A DNA stretch of 64,000 nt from Porphyridium purpureum. Lineage: Eukaryota > Rhodophyta > Bangiophyceae > Porphyridiales > Porphyridiaceae. Of the stretch, positions 1-11,654 are shown piece after piece. The DNA is taken from contig VRMN01000007.1 of NCBI GenBank assembly GCA_008690995.1, positions 682,001-746,000 on the forward strand. The letters are read 5' to 3'. The notes under the pieces are model-generated. The model saw only the letters and a program-made list of their open reading frames with translations. It did not search any database and was not told where the DNA came from. Numbering within the stretch: the stretch's first letter is position 1; the number at the start of each line of letters is the position of its first letter. The position numbers and the translations under genes are program-made.

Positions 1-1
1 C

Positions 2-2287
2 ATGGTGCTGATGGAAGGCCCCGACGTCGAAAAGCTCGCGGTGCTGTACCAGTTCCCGCAGTTCTTGGAGCACTGTCCGGAAGAGTCGATCGAAACGATG
101 ATCCCGGAAATCTGCCGCGACGTGATCAAGTGGAACGCGCGGCTGCAGATGGCGTCCGCCGAGGCGCTCTACCACGCCGTTCACATGAAACTACCGGAGG
201 CGATTGCCAAGCGCATTTCGGTCGGCGCGCTCCGTGTGATTCAAACGATCGGCCCGGGCGACGTGTTCGACGCGTTTGGCGAGATTCTGTCCATGATTCT
301 GCCGCAGCTGCTGCGCGAAGACGTGTTGCAGCTCATTGTGCCGGCCACGAAGGAGCGTGCGGCGTCGGATCGCGTCGAGTCCAGGCGGCTTGCTGCGCGC
401 ATCATTGGCTCGCTGGTCGATAAGCTCAACGCGTCGGAAATTGAGGAGCAGTTTCTCGATCAAACACTGGCTCTGCTGAAAGACCCAGACGCGTCCGTGC
501 GCGCGATGATTGCGCAGTCGCTCGTGCAGGTCGCGTCGGCGCTCCCGCTCGCTACCTGCGAAAAGTATTTTTTAACCGCGCTGCTGGACATGTTCAAGCA
601 CGACCCAGACGCGCGCGTGAAAGCGTCGTGCCTGCGCGCGCTCGCGCGATCCGCCGAGGCACACAAGGAGCGCGCCGCGGACGCCGACTCTCAGGCGAAC
701 CCGAACGGCTTTTTCTCCGTCGTAGTGCCATTGTTTCTGGAGGAGTGTGAAAACGCGTCCAAAGTGGCATCGTCGGATCTTCGAACGATCGATGACGACA
801 CGTACTTACTCCTTGAAATCTTTGCCGAGGTGTACGGCTACTTTGTGGTCGCCGTGGGCAACGTGCTCAAGCTGGACGATCAGCAGCAGTACTTTGAGCA
901 ATGGACGACGGTCCTCAATTCTCTTCGTCGAATGGTGACGTGCAACGGCCCCACTGTGCGGCAGTGGTGTGCGTTCAACTTGCCGGCGGTCGTGTTGACA
1001 TGTGCGCACCGACGGCCGGACCGAATCAAGGGCGTGCTTACCGCGCTTTCGACAGACACGGATGTGGAAACGCGAGGCACACTCGCCAATGGTGTGCACG
1101 AGATCATCAAGGTGCTGTCCAACCACGAGCTGCTGCGGAAGGAGGCCATTACCGCTCTGTGTGCGCTCGTCAATGACTCGAATAACCACGTGCGCATTTC
1201 GGCGATCAAGAATCTCGCCCTAGACCTCGAACATTTGTCGCGATCGGACTCATCGATCAATGTGGCGCCGTACGAGGCATCGCGACAATTGGAGCCGATT
1301 TTCAGCAACCTGGAGACCATCAGCCAGGACAGCTGGCGTTCACAAGAGATCTTGTCGCAGCAGCTCGGTAAATGCGCGCGACTGTGTGCGCAGGAGATTC
1401 TTTGCAACAATGTGGCGCCCGTGCTCTTCCAAATCGCTCGCGCATCAACGTACCTCGTGCGTAAAGCAGGTATGCATGCTCTTGTAGAGGTGGTGCGCTA
1501 CATTCCAGACATTCGAAGACGTGACCACATCATGAAGCACTTTCGCACGCAGTGGGCACAGGGTAAGGTGTACTGGACTCGGCTGGCGTTCATCGAGTCG
1601 GCGTTTCGCGCGATCGAAATCTTTTCCACTCAGCTCTTTCACGAGCTTTTTGCAGAAGAACTTTTTGCCATGGTACGCGATCCCGTGCCAAACGTGCGGT
1701 TGCGACTGCTGGAGCTGCTGCGGCAAATGGTACCTGCGTGGAGGGACTCGAGGCCATACTTGGACGCCGTAAAGTACCTGCAGGCGCACGACAAGGACCC
1801 GCAAGTTCACGAAGAGGCCACGCAAGTGATCAAGTTAATAGAGGAGTCCAAAGGCGCAACAGAGGAGTTGCGCGCCGCAGACGCGGCCAAGGAAGAGGCC
1901 GAGCGTGCCTTTTTCGTGCGCAAGACAAAGAAGGATAAGAGCGAAGCGCCAATCAAGCCGCTGCCAGACGTGGAACGGCCGGCATCAGTCCCGGCAGGCT
2001 CCAAGGCGCTGGGAGCTGGGAAGCCCATGCAGGAGCGGCAGAAGAGTTTTGGAAATAGCAAGGAGCCCGCGTTGCAAGGCGCACACTCAGTGCCCACTAC
2101 AAAGACAACGCTCACAGGTGGGTCTGGCAATTTGACGCAGGCTGCGCAAGTTGCTCTGCAACAGCAGCAGCAGCAGCAGAAAAATCAGACGTTCCATGTG
2201 GGCCCCATGCCGCCCGCTACGGCGCAAAAAGAACCTGTGCAGACGCCGCCGCAGAAAAAAGTCGGCGGCTGTTGCGTGATTTCTTGA
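2..2287 (+). CDS. HEAT-repeat PP2A/PP4 regulatory subunit, PPP4R1-like, with C-terminal CaaX box (possibly 5' partial)
   Basis: The 761-residue frame starts at the window edge, so the N-terminus may be incomplete. Residues 1 to about 600 are back-to-back HEAT-type helical repeats with the D-P/V-R rhythm of protein phosphatase scaffold and regulatory subunits; for example DPDASVRAMIAQSL near 160 and DPVPNVRLRLLELL near 565. The spacing and the central insertion resemble PPP4R1 more than the 15-repeat PP2A A scaffold of about 590 aa. Such proteins hold PP2A/PP4-type catalytic subunits and direct substrate choice. The last 150 residues are low complexity, with charged helix, Pro/Ala-rich stretches and a Gln run from a CAG repeat near 2157-2180. 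The protein ends GGCCVIS: CVIS is a CaaX box predicted to be farnesylated, with an adjacent Cys that could be palmitoylated. This predicts membrane attachment. Family assignment is solid; the choice between the PP4R1 and PP2A-A type is less so. Confidence 0.8.
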   Translation: MVLMEGPDVEKLAVLYQFPQFLEHCPEESIETMIPEICRDVIKWNARLQMASAEALYHAVHMKLPEAIAKRISVGALRVIQTIGPGDVFDAFGEILSMILPQLLREDVLQLIVPATKERAASDRVESRRLAARIIGSLVDKLNASEIEEQFLDQTLALLKDPDASVRAMIAQSLVQVASALPLATCEKYFLTALLDMFKHDPDARVKASCLRALARSAEAHKERAADADSQANPNGFFSVVVPLFLEECENASKVASSDLRTIDDDTYLLLEIFAEVYGYFVVAVGNVLKLDDQQQYFEQWTTVLNSLRRMVTCNGPTVRQWCAFNLPAVVLTCAHRRPDRIKGVLTALSTDTDVETRGTLANGVHEIIKVLSNHELLRKEAITALCALVNDSNNHVRISAIKNLALDLEHLSRSDSSINVAPYEASRQLEPIFSNLETISQDSWRSQEILSQQLGKCARLCAQEILCNNVAPVLFQIARASTYLVRKAGMHALVEVVRYIPDIRRRDHIMKHFRTQWAQGKVYWTRLAFIESAFRAIEIFSTQLFHELFAEELFAMVRDPVPNVRLRLLELLRQMVPAWRDSRPYLDAVKYLQAHDKDPQVHEEATQVIKLIEESKGATEELRAADAAKEEAERAFFVRKTKKDKSEAPIKPLPDVERPASVPAGSKALGAGKPMQERQKSFGNSKEPALQGAHSVPTTKTTLTGGSGNLTQAAQVALQQQQQQQKNQTFHVGPMPPATAQKEPVQTPPQKKVGGCCVIS

Positions 2288-2648
2288 TGCACCTGTGGTG
2301 TCCGGTCGGCTAGATCATTGCTTCAGCTTTGCTGGCCCTTCCTTTTGATTTGTATTCGGATTCGTGCTAACGTTATTATGAGACTGAGTTGGAAAGAGCA
2401 AAGCCCGAAAATCTGATGGCATCACGCCCGCACGCCAGCCCCACCCACAAAAGTGTTCGTATGAGACATGACGAGGCCGCGTGCAATTCAGTAGATTACC
2501 CCGCTGCTCCGGTTGATCCTGTGTGGCATCGCCGGGCGCCCTTGTACGCATCCTGCTCATGAACAGCGGAAAGCACGACGACGCCCACCCGCCGCGTACC
2601 ATATAGCTGCGACCGCGGCCGCTTCCTCGCCGCCGCCACCTGCGGCAG
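2288..2648. other. intergenic region between convergent genes
   Basis: These 361 bases lie between the stop codons of the HEAT-repeat gene and the minus-strand gene at 2649-3050. I see no conserved frame, RNA gene or repeat; it probably holds the two 3' UTRs. Confidence 0.5.
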
Positions 2649-3050
2649 TCAGTCGACGCCCATCTCTTTGAGCTCCGCAATCCGACGCTCTGTCTTATCC
2701 CGCGCCAGCATGCAGTCCACCGCCGTGACACGCAGCGACTTGGCCAGCGTGGCGTCTTGGTCCCGCAAGCGACGGTGCGCGTCCCCGTGCTCCTGCAATC
2801 GCGTGTAGCGCTCGAGCGCCGTGTTGAGCGCGCTGGCGGTGAAGCGCAAGTAGCGGAGCTCGTAGAACAGCTTGGAACCGCGCTCCGCAGGGTCCATTTC
2901 CAGGAACGCCTGCTCCGCGGACGCTGCGACGTACCGCGTGGCGTCAATCGCCTGCTCCATGTGCTCGAGGCACAGCGCGTGCGGCGACTTTGGCGGCGGC
3001 AGCGTCGACGACGACGAGCAGACCATTCGGCGCACCAGTCGCAACATCAT
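2649..3050 (-). CDS. hypothetical 133-aa helical protein
   Basis: The frame opens with two adjacent ATGs (3050 and 3047) and runs to 2649. Third codon positions are strongly G/C, as in neighbouring genes. The product begins with a basic stretch (MMLRLVRRMV) that could target mitochondria. Most of the rest is predicted helix with heptad-like spacing and many Arg, Glu and Leu residues, ending in a helix with ERRIAELKEMGVD. I recognise no family. Its start codon lies six bases from the UTP23 start on the other strand, so both genes must be driven from within each other or from one bidirectional element. The alternative is that this is an antisense open frame in the UTP23 5' region; codon bias argues for a gene. 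Confidence 0.5.
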   Translation of the reverse strand: MMLRLVRRMVCSSSSTLPPPKSPHALCLEHMEQAIDATRYVAASAEQAFLEMDPAERGSKLFYELRYLRFTASALNTALERYTRLQEHGDAHRRLRDQDATLAKSLRVTAVDCMLARDKTERRIAELKEMGVD

Positions 3051-3056
3051 CGGAGA

Positions 3057-3869
3057 ATGGGGCACAAGGCGCAGAAGCGGTTGCGCAAGACGCTGCAGTT
3101 CTACCGCGTTCACTACCAGCTGACCAAGCCCTTCAACGTGGTGTGTGACGGGACGGTGCTGCACTACGCACAGCAGAACTCGATTTTCCTCAAGCAGGCA
3201 ATGGCACGGTTGCTTGTAGCCAGTGACGCCTCGAGCCACAATGGCAGAGGCAACGCGGCAGAGGGCGCAGGCGTGTTTTTGACCACAACCAAGTGCGTGG
3301 TGCACGAACTGCGTGCGCTGGGCACTGACTTTAAAGCCGCTGCGTCCTTTGCCAAGCGGCTCCAGCACGAGACATGCGCGCACCATCACGACGGAGATAC
3401 CACGCCCGAGCTGGCGAGCAAGTGTTTGTTGGAGCTTGTGCGCGCTGCGAACAAGCGGCACGAGGGCATCGTGGTCGCGTCAAACGACCGCGTGCTCATC
3501 GATAAGCTGCAACGGTTCCCAAATGTCATGCTTGTGTTTTGCGTCAACCAAACGCTGCAACTCAGCCGACCCAGCACGAGCGCCAAGGAAAAAGTGGCAC
3601 AGAACGAGAGCGGAAAAGTGGACGGCCGGTCAGCGCTGCGACGAGAACTGGAGCATGGCGAGCTACCGGTTGGTAGTGATACAGTTGCATCAATCCTGCG
3701 TTCTGGCGCAGCTCGCTTCGAAAAAAAGCAGAAGAAGAAGCGCAAGGGTCCCAACCCGTTGTCCGTGAAGAAGAAGCAGCCCAAGCCTGTAGGACTGCAT
3801 CCGGTACGCAGCGAGACAGACTCGGGCGCGATTGTGAAAAAATCGAAGCGGGTACGACGCCGGAAATGA
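3057..3869 (+). CDS. UTP23: UTP23-like rRNA-processing PIN-domain protein
   Basis: UTP23 is a small-subunit processome factor of the nucleolus, needed for early 18S rRNA maturation and snR30/U17 snoRNA release. The 270-aa product starts MGHKAQKRLRKTLQFYR, the basic N-terminal signature of UTP23/FCF1 proteins. A PIN-like domain follows with LCDGT-type VVCDGTVLHYA near residue 25. The Cys/His cluster near residues 101-121 (CAHHH...C) corresponds to the UTP23 zinc site. The C-terminus carries KKRKGPNPLSVKKK, the conserved GPNPLS block of UTP23, and ends in a basic tail, as expected for an RNA-binding nucleolar protein. Length matches the family (about 250-260 aa). The open frame extends upstream of 3057, but homology begins exactly at this ATG. 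Confidence 0.93.
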   Translation: MGHKAQKRLRKTLQFYRVHYQLTKPFNVVCDGTVLHYAQQNSIFLKQAMARLLVASDASSHNGRGNAAEGAGVFLTTTKCVVHELRALGTDFKAAASFAKRLQHETCAHHHDGDTTPELASKCLLELVRAANKRHEGIVVASNDRVLIDKLQRFPNVMLVFCVNQTLQLSRPSTSAKEKVAQNESGKVDGRSALRRELEHGELPVGSDTVASILRSGAARFEKKQKKKRKGPNPLSVKKKQPKPVGLHPVRSETDSGAIVKKSKRVRRRK

Positions 3870-4006
3870 ATTTGCGCAACGCTATACTTTTCACACTGAC
3901 AGAGGACTTGCCGCCAGCATGTGGACGGCGACAGATCACGCGGCTCGAAAGCGACCACTATGGTTCTAGCATTTCTCTGCAAGGTGTGAGACACACCGTG
4001 ATTGAT

Positions 4007-4882
4007 TTATTTGTCCAGCTCGATGCGCAAGCCGTGCTTGGCGGCAGCAAACATGCGTCTCTGCCATTTCTTAAGCGTGCCGTGACATAGTTCGATTTCT
4101 TCATCCATCTTGATAAACTCGTCGTACGACACGAAGCGCGCCGCGTCGTTTTCTGAGGCCGCGAGCAACGCGTCAGGGCGCTCGTACACGCCCGGTTTCA
4201 CAAACACCACCCACGCCTGTGTCCACTGTAGGTCGCGGCGAGTCGACGACGGGTATGCGTACGAGTACAAAAAGGGTTCACCTAGCGGCGCCAGCGTGTC
4301 CCACTCGATGAGATGGGAGTTGAGCTCTTCCTCCAGCCCGCGCCGTGCCGTGGTGGTCCAAGATTCGTTGTATAGCGAGTGCTCTGCGGGGAACATCCAC
4401 GTACGCGGGCAGTTGAACTGCTTGGCGCTGCGCAAAACCAGCAGCGCCTGTTTGGCCTCGTTGAGAATCACGTACCACACGGCGCGGTGGTACAGACCCT
4501 GCCCATGCACCACATGCACAGGCTTCGCCGCAGATTCATCCAGTGGCTCGTTCTTCTCCGAGACCACAAAGAGGCGCTTTTCGTGGTCTTCAGTGGCGCC
4601 GGGTGGCACGCCGAGTTGGCCGCCAATTGAGGCTGCGACGTGTTCTGCACGCGCCGCCACGCTCCTCGTCACGTGCTGATGCGAGTGCACAAGCGATACC
4701 GCCATCATCATCAACAGCGGTGTCAGCATGCCTGCTACGAGAATGCGCTGCTGCACCTTTCTGGACACCGCGGCACCGACCTCCAGCAAAGTCCCTTGCT
4801 GCGCACGAGCGCTTGTGGGCCGACTGTACGGCTGACTAAGCGCGCTCGGCAGCGACTGTCCGTCCGGCATTTCCATAATCAT
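4007..4882 (-). CDS. membrane-anchored Nudix / IPP-isomerase-like protein
   Basis: The 291-aa protein has in-frame ATGs at 4882, 4876 and 4870; I take the first. A hydrophobic segment near residues 48-66 (RILVAGMLTPLLMMMAVSLV) predicts a single membrane anchor. The C-terminal 170 residues form a Nudix fold: AVWYVILNEAKQALLVLRSA is the first strand pair, and the box region reads NESWTTTARRGLEEELN. Here EE of the REUxEE core is kept, but the Glu of RE is Gly and the leading Gly is absent, so metal-dependent hydrolysis may be altered. The WMFPAEH context resembles IPP isomerase-type Nudix proteins (WxxxAGH). I do not assign a substrate. The start codon overlaps that of the opposite-strand HIU hydrolase. 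Confidence 0.72.
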   Translation of the reverse strand: MIMEMPDGQSLPSALSQPYSRPTSARAQQGTLLEVGAAVSRKVQQRILVAGMLTPLLMMMAVSLVHSHQHVTRSVAARAEHVAASIGGQLGVPPGATEDHEKRLFVVSEKNEPLDESAAKPVHVVHGQGLYHRAVWYVILNEAKQALLVLRSAKQFNCPRTWMFPAEHSLYNESWTTTARRGLEEELNSHLIEWDTLAPLGEPFLYSYAYPSSTRRDLQWTQAWVVFVKPGVYERPDALLAASENDAARFVSYDEFIKMDEEIELCHGTLKKWQRRMFAAAKHGLRIELDK

Positions 4883-5309
4883 GGCTTCGAGTCCACCTCT
4901 GAACGCGCGGACGCTCTCGACGCACGTGCTCGACACGCAGCGCGGCACGCCGGCGGCGCAGATGCAAGTGCTGCTCTGCGCGTATGACGCGCGCTCGCAG
5001 AGCTTCCGGGAGGTCGCGTGCGAGCGCACAAACGACGCCGGCCGGATCAATTTCGGTTCCGTGCTCAGCGCGGCGCCAAGTTACGGCGCGAATGAGCGCG
5101 GGGAATCGTCGTCCAACGTTTACAAGCTCCGCTTCTACACGCAGAGCTACTTTGACGCGCAGCCGAACGCCCTGCCTTGCTTTTATCCGTTTGTGGAGGT
5201 TGCGTTTCAAGTGGTGCACGAGGCGGCGTCCGGCTCGAGTACGGGAGCACACTACCACGTACCACTTATCCTGTCGTCGTTCGGATACTCGACGTATCGC
5301 GGAAGCTGA
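4881..5309 (+). CDS. 5-hydroxyisourate hydrolase (transthyretin-like family)
   Basis: HIU hydrolase converts 5-hydroxyisourate to OHCU, the step after urate oxidase in purine breakdown. The 142-aa product is full length and shows both family signatures: LSTHVLDTQRGTPAAQMQV at residues 13-31 and the C-terminal block HYHVPLILSSFGYSTYRGS ending the protein. The catalytic set is present: His in THVLD, Arg in the RTNDAGRI segment, His in HYHVPL and the terminal YRGS. There is no N-terminal extension or clear peroxisomal signal. The ATG lies in the same CATG as the first ATG of the minus-strand Nudix gene. Downstream it converges on MetAP2 with about 117 bases between. Confidence 0.95.
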   Translation: MASSPPLNARTLSTHVLDTQRGTPAAQMQVLLCAYDARSQSFREVACERTNDAGRINFGSVLSAAPSYGANERGESSSNVYKLRFYTQSYFDAQPNALPCFYPFVEVAFQVVHEAASGSSTGAHYHVPLILSSFGYSTYRGS

Positions 5310-5426
5310 ACAGAAAGCGTGGCGCGAGCCGCGAGGCGGCGTTTGTGTGGCTAAATGATGGTCAGATTTAAAGAAAACTCCTGTGTTGATTGTCACGAGT
5401 CTAACGATTTGCACGGCACAAAGCGT

Positions 5427-8970
<3,544 letters not shown>

Positions 8971-10430
8971 TTGCGCTGGCCTGTGGCCCAACAAGTTTGT
9001 GTAAAATTGAAGCCGACTATTCGCGTTCTGCCGACCCGTGTCGACATTAGCCATGCGACGTGCAAAACGAACAAATTGTCAGCGTGGTTTGCTAACGCGC
9101 GCATTTGCAAACCATTGTACGGGCTAAGAGACAGAGGGAACTATTTGCACGCAACCGTGCAATCCGAATAGCTCCATGCAGGCGTTGTTCGTGGCGTCCT
9201 CAAACCCGTGCGCATACTATTCGAATAATCCAAACTATCGCGGAATGCTTGGTATCCTCGTGGACGATTCTTTGTCCACTGGAGCGCCGCCGTTTCTGGC
9301 TGTCGCTACAAGCGATAGTACCTTCTGACAGAACGAGGGTTTGGCTCGGGCTTGGGGCGGTTGTCGCTCTTTCGTACCTAGGCGGCTCTCCGACGGATAA
9401 GATGAACCTTCACTGGTATCAAATAAATTCTAAAGTATATTCTCTACCAAGCCGCTGTCTCTCGTCTGCTGCACCGGCGCGTGGCTAGCCGGTCTTTTAT
9501 ACCAGAGGCCTGGGTTTATCGCTCTAGTACAGCTATATGTAGGAATCCACAGCGACACTGGCCGTTGAACAACGGATCTGCAGTCAACTGGACAATGAGG
9601 GGCTCTCTGCGATCCCGTTTACATTTCCTAGATTCGAAATCAACTGCTCAGGTGCCGTGAGAATAACGCACACTGACAACACCGTGCGAGACGTCACGGC
9701 CATCGCTGTCTCAAGCTTTGAGAAAATCCGCCGTTTGCGGGAAAGACTCATGCACATCGCCGTTGGTACCAAGCCAGACACCGCACGTGCAGATGCGAAA
9801 AGCTCTCAGATCACCGAACGGACGTACACACAGACAAAGGATGGTCGGCTAGTTGATTCGGTGACCATAGTATGATCATCGTCGCTTGCGATTGTCCGTG
9901 CCCCGCTAACAGGCCTTTTGCGTCTCCGTGTTTTCGCTGATGCATTACACGCAAGTAACGATGGTGGTTCTTCTCAACCGGCAAACCAGTTATCTTGGAG
10001 GTCAAAGTTCAAGAAAGCATCGTGAGAATTACGCATCACGCAAAGCTCGCCACGTCTGCCACTCTGGACTGTCTACCGAACTACTCGTGCTAAGTGTAGC
10101 GTATGACATGGCCGAAGCAATCCAAGTGCAGCTCATGCTCGCAGGCAAAGATTTCCCCATCGAACTCGCACCAGACGGGAAGCAAAGATTTGATGCGGCA
10201 TCGTGCAGCGCCATTCTGAAGGAGAAGCTCCACATTGTGCACCTTATGGTCTCACGCGAGGGACTAGCAACGCTAAGAATCGAACAAATCCTGCACGTTC
10301 CGAGAAAGTCCAACGTTGCAGATGCGCTCATCAAGCCGTGCGCGGGTCTTCTCGGGACCGGGTCTTCGCCGAATGGCCCACTCAACACCCGTGTCGCGAC
10401 GCAAATGTGCATGAAATTGTGACCATTTCG
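8971..10430 (+). mobile_element. Ty1/copia retrotransposon relic (pol: reverse transcriptase and RNase H), broken
   Basis: This is a decayed copy of a copia-type pol region on the plus strand. Recognisable parts in order are the reverse transcriptase YGL motif (KPLYGL, about 9110), the catalytic VDD neighbourhood (LVDDS, about 9265), the distal RT block ending AVGTKPD (about 9740-9780), and an RNase H end with EKLHIVHLMVSRE and NVADALIKPC (about 10230-10340). Gag, protease and integrase are not recognisable. It is broken in several places and clearly old. An unrelated solo LTR is inserted between the VDD region and the distal RT block, so the copia relic is older than that LTR. Confidence 0.7.
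9301..9557 (+). mobile_element. solo LTR, family A copy 1, nested inside the copia relic
   Basis: This 257-bp element begins TGTCGCT and ends AGCGACA, a perfect 7-bp inverted terminus of TG...CA type. It is flanked by a perfect 5-bp target duplication CTGGC (9296-9300 and 9558-9562). A copy of exactly the same length lies at 25933-26189. Small size, TG/CA ends and 5-bp duplication fit a solo LTR; the parent family's internal region is not in this window. A small non-autonomous terminal-inverted-repeat element is the alternative. Confidence 0.72.
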
Positions 10431-10456
10431 TAAATGTTGGCATGCCCAACACATAG

Positions 10457-10795
10457 TGTTGGAAAAGCGAACTCGCCCGATGATGCACAATTGAGGGGGC
10501 GCGAGCGAGCGTACGACCTGCTGATAAGCAAGAGGTCGGCACGACCGCTAACCGGGACGAGATCGACCCGACCGGACGGTCGCGCGGAGGGTGCGATGGT
10601 CCCGGCCTTCACGGCTGCTCTATATAAATGGCTGGTGGAGCCGCACGGAGCAGGATTTGCCTGTCTTTAGAGTTAGAGGCTTCAGCATTTAGCATCGAAT
10701 TAATTGGTACTATAAAGGAGGCTTCTCGAAACAATGGCGTTTGCTTATAGCGGGGCGGTCGCACCTGTGGGTCCGGGCCTGTTGGATTTTCCACA
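10457..10795 (+). mobile_element. solo LTR, family B
   Basis: This 339-bp repeat begins TGTTGGAAAA and ends TTTTCCACA, an imperfect terminal inverted repeat. It is flanked by the 5-bp direct repeat CATAG (10452-10456 and 10796-10800). A TATA-like box (tctatataaatgg) lies near 10618-10630, where an LTR core promoter would be. The flanking duplication suggests an independent insertion just downstream of the copia relic rather than that relic's own 3' LTR. Orientation is taken from the TATA-like box. Confidence 0.6.
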
Positions 10796-11654
10796 CATAG
10801 TGAGCCATCCAGCAGATGGCACGTACTAAGCGCGAAGACCAACGAGACAGCCTTGTTGCCGCCTTCTGGAAGGCAACAGAAATAAACGGCAGAGTGTCGT
10901 TGTGGTTGAGTGCACAATTGAAACGATGGACCGCCGCAGCGACCATATGCAGGCAACTAAAAAGAGATGAAGCATTTTCTGTGGATGGATTGTGCAAATG
11001 CGGTCGCGCCAAGCAATAGGCAAGTGGCGGACGCGCGCGTGTACCCAACGCCGGCGTCAGTTCCTGCGATGCAAAAGATCCAAGTGCGAGAGAAGGCCGC
11101 AACATCCTGGTAGTTGACCTGCTCGCGGTCGGCCATGTGTCTCTGCCCCTTGGGATACAGAACGTACATTCGTGTTTGCGCTTTACGGGGATGCGTGGGT
11201 AGAAGAGAAAAGTAAGAGAGCTAGGTACGAGGTAGAAAATAAAAAGAGCTGCCCTTGCTGTGAAGTTTTCACAAAATCTGTGAGTCAGAGTAGCGACAGA
11301 TATCTGCGGCGCACGAGCCGGATCAGGAGTGTGAGCCACGTGCAAGCTTTCCAGGTGCTCAGCGCTCACCCAAACTTGCAATGAATCCTGGCGTTCTTGT
11401 TTGCTAGCCTGTCCGCAGGGTGGCCTCTGCCTGCACTTTCGCTGCTGTGAAGTTACGACAGAGAGAAGCACAGGTGTTGAGCAGGCACTCCCGAGAGAAT
11501 CGTGTTCGTGTTGGGACCGAAAGTGAGCACACTTATAAATTGTGGCTAACGATTGTGTTGTAGATTCCGAATTTTTTTCCCTTTTTGTATGAGTGCACCG
11601 AACGAATTGGGCCACCCACTGCGTCACTACGAATCGAAATGAGTAGTTTTGCAT
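10710..11654 (-). CDS. unassigned open reading frame, doubtful
   Basis: From the ATG at 11654 this frame stays open for 314 codons, and it is open upstream to 11747 without an ATG. That length is unusual for non-coding DNA of this composition. However, third positions lack the G/C bias of the real genes, no domain is recognisable, and the last 86 bases lie inside the family B solo LTR. The product would be Ser/Arg/Cys-rich with one hydrophobic stretch (AALFIFYLVPSSLTFLFY). It may be chance, or an old insertion. Confidence 0.18.
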   Translation of the reverse strand: MQNYSFRFVVTQWVAQFVRCTHTKREKNSESTTQSLATIYKCAHFRSQHEHDSLGSACSTPVLLSVVTSQQRKCRQRPPCGQASKQERQDSLQVWVSAEHLESLHVAHTPDPARAPQISVATLTHRFCENFTARAALFIFYLVPSSLTFLFYPRIPVKRKHECTFCIPRGRDTWPTASRSTTRMLRPSLALGSFASQELTPALGTRARPPLAYCLARPHLHNPSTENASSLFSCLHMVAAAVHRFNCALNHNDTLPFISVAFQKAATRLSRWSSRLVRAICWMAHYVWKIQQARTHRCDRPAISKRHCFEKPPL

